From Tubulanus polymorphus (taxonomy: Eukaryota; Nemertea; Palaeonemertea; Tubulaniformes; Tubulanidae): 64,000 nt of DNA. Below the pieces are notes generated by a model, which saw only the letters and a program-made list of their open reading frames with translations, ran no database searches and was not told where the DNA came from. A program made the position numbers and the translations under genes. The stretch is from positions 19,982,450 through 20,046,449 of the forward strand of contig NC_134029.1 in assembly GCF_964204645.1 (NCBI RefSeq), written 5' to 3'. Positions 62,484 to 64,000 of this stretch are shown here, piece after piece. Numbering within the stretch: position 1 is the first letter of the stretch; each line of letters opens with the position of its first letter.

Positions 62484-62738
62484 CAGGGTAGCCACTGACC
62501 TGGAAATCTCGGGGAATCGGGAAAAATTCAGGGAATTTGACAACTATTTAAAAAAAACCTTGAAAACTCGGGGAATGTAGATAATGTAATTGACCATGCA
62601 TCTCAATCAAAACATGATTCATAGAGAAAGAATAAGTAGTAACATTTGAAACCAAGAAATTCTTTGAGTTTACTCGGGGAATTTTTTGTTTTAGTGGAAA
62701 ACAAGGAATTCGTAATTTGGGAGAAAGTGGCCACCCTG
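62484..62738. mobile_element. GGTGGCCAC-end MITE, copy 2 (hAT-like ends)
   Basis: CAGGGTAGCCACTGACC on the left is inverted on the right as AGTGGCCACCCTG. The interior is rich in CGGGGAAT and CAGGGAATT words like 18288-18645. No clear 8-bp duplication at the borders. Confidence 0.75.
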
Positions 62739-63377
62739 TCAAAAGTGAGTTCGCCTATAAGGTCATCAGACATTTTTACTGGAGCTGCTTCCAGCATGTA
62801 TCGCCGACCGTGAAGTGCTGACTGATCTAAGTAATGTCCGCGTCTCACGACGTCATCCGAAGCCTTCTGTAAGTGGAGTAATTTCTCGCTCGCTAATGCG
62901 CCGACGACGCCGATATGTTTGTATAATGTAGCTCGTAAAGTAAGAAAATCATATCGAATTGCTGGAAAGCCGATGCTGCCCGAGATGCTCAATATCCGGC
63001 TGTTCAAATAGGTTTTATCTCGACGTTCCGCCTTATGAAAAAATGTCCAGCCGAAATCGTATTCGGCTGATCGTCGCCTGCTAGGAGGACGGACGTTGAG
63101 TCATTTGTCGTCGTATATAGTATCTGGCGCGCTAGTGTCGTGTTGCCTTCGCGTGCGTGTGCGCCGTTGTCGTGTCGTCATCAAATAATCACATTTATCC
63201 GAGCTCTTAAAACATGCTCGAGCGGTATCCACGTCGTCTCCATGGCACCGCCGGCGAAAACAAAAACAAAAACCTACGCAACGGTCGCGCGATATGAAAA
63301 AAATTCTCGACATATTCAACCTCGCGTTAATAATAATTATGAGCGGTATCGCCTACGGGGGGGGGTCCTGTCTATAT

Positions 63378-63378
63378 A

Positions 63379-63441
<63 letters not shown>
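63378..63441. repeat. (TA)n microsatellite
   Basis: About 64 bp of TA repeats directly after a G run (GGGGGGGG at about 63358-63365). Non-coding. Confidence 0.95.
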
Positions 63442-63444
<3 letters not shown>

Positions 63445-64000
63445 TAATTACTGATTGTTGCTTAGTGATTAGTGATTACTATTGGCAAGCGCGGCCGGTA
63501 AGCAGAGGAAAGCGCGTGTTAAACACGGATTGGTGCCTCGACTAATGCGTGAGACGCCGCTGAACCTCCTCGACAAATAGATTGTCTGACTCGTTCCTTA
63601 CCACCTGGGTCCGGCGTTCATCCATTTGCCGTAACACGCGTAAACGTGAAATTTGTTTAGATTTTTATGGGCTATAAGCGTCGTGGCATATTTTCAGCCG
63701 GCTCGTAGCCCCGGCCGCCTTAATTGTGTTCGCCTTAGGTTCGTCGTCCTTTCGTGCATAACCGTAATCGATTACGCAGTTTTTAGCCCGTGACATTTTC
63801 TACGATCGTACAAAAACCCACGATATCAACCTAGACGACTGTTATTGTTCTGTTCGTTATGTTTCAGGTGGAATACGCCTACTCATCTTCAGAGTTGAAT
63901 ATGCGAAGATTATGTTCACGTTTTTAACCGTGGGTTTTCGCTCGATGGTGTTAAAAATGTTCCGCGATTGCGACGAGTTTCGAGATCATTAGTTTGTTTT

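Larger units (their letters stand above)
61032..64000 (+). other. Intron following the fifth coding exon of the GALNT10-like gene
   Basis: No further catalytic-domain exon was recognised to the window end. It contains a triple foldback array (61450-61852), a GGTGGCCAC-end MITE (62484-62738), a fragment resembling the GGCCC-rich family (about 62400-62450), an AT microsatellite (63378-63441) and CpG-rich unique sequence (about 62750-63340). Confidence 0.6.

Noticed and set aside
63869-64000. Possible next GALNT10-like exon after TTTCAG at 63862-63868
   Set aside because: The reading frames after the acceptor do not resemble the expected segment following NVNWLPPLL.

Overview
This is a stretch of an animal nuclear genome. 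Genes are split by many introns with GT..AG borders, the proteins are metazoan (a Bax-type apoptosis effector, an OST3/6-type oxidoreductase subunit, a polypeptide GalNAc-transferase), and the space between exons is packed with short DNA transposons, a SINE and a LINE. The repeat content suits a marine invertebrate, possibly a lophotrochozoan, but nothing in the window proves the phylum.

Layout. (1) 1-12.4 kb: the 3' part of a Bax-like gene on + (coding exons 4412-4532, 10354-10581, 12307-12417); its N-terminal exon was not found. (2) 12.4-25.9 kb: no recognisable gene; several decayed inverted-repeat elements and some CpG-rich unique DNA. (3) 25,895-27,188: a 1.3-kb foldback element with arms over 500 bp, bounded by a perfect 8-bp direct repeat. 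(4) about 27.58-33.7 kb: an almost intact CR1/L2-like LINE on -, both ORFs open. Its ORF1 combines an RNase H1 hybrid-binding-like domain, a PHD finger, a coiled coil and an SGNH esterase. (5) 33,921-38,300: a complete 11-exon TUSC3/MAGT1 (OST3/6 family) gene on +, beginning about 245 bp from the LINE ORF1 start and divergent from it. (6) 40,453 to beyond the window: the first five coding exons of a GALNT10-like gene on + (last visible exon 60,843-61,031).

By far the richest layer is non-autonomous transposons: TTAA-flanked piggyBac-like families, a GGCCC-rich family with at least eight copies and AGCCGCGATCACAC-type ends, pogo/Tigger-like and hAT-like elements, small perfect foldbacks, and nested insertions. 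The genes do not form a functional cluster. TUSC3/MAGT1 (N-glycosylation) and GALNT10 (O-glycosylation) both serve protein glycosylation in the secretory pathway, but their adjacency may be chance.

The most notable observation is the LINE ORF1 architecture: an RNA:DNA-hybrid-binding fold on a retrotransposon protein would make mechanistic sense for target-primed reverse transcription.
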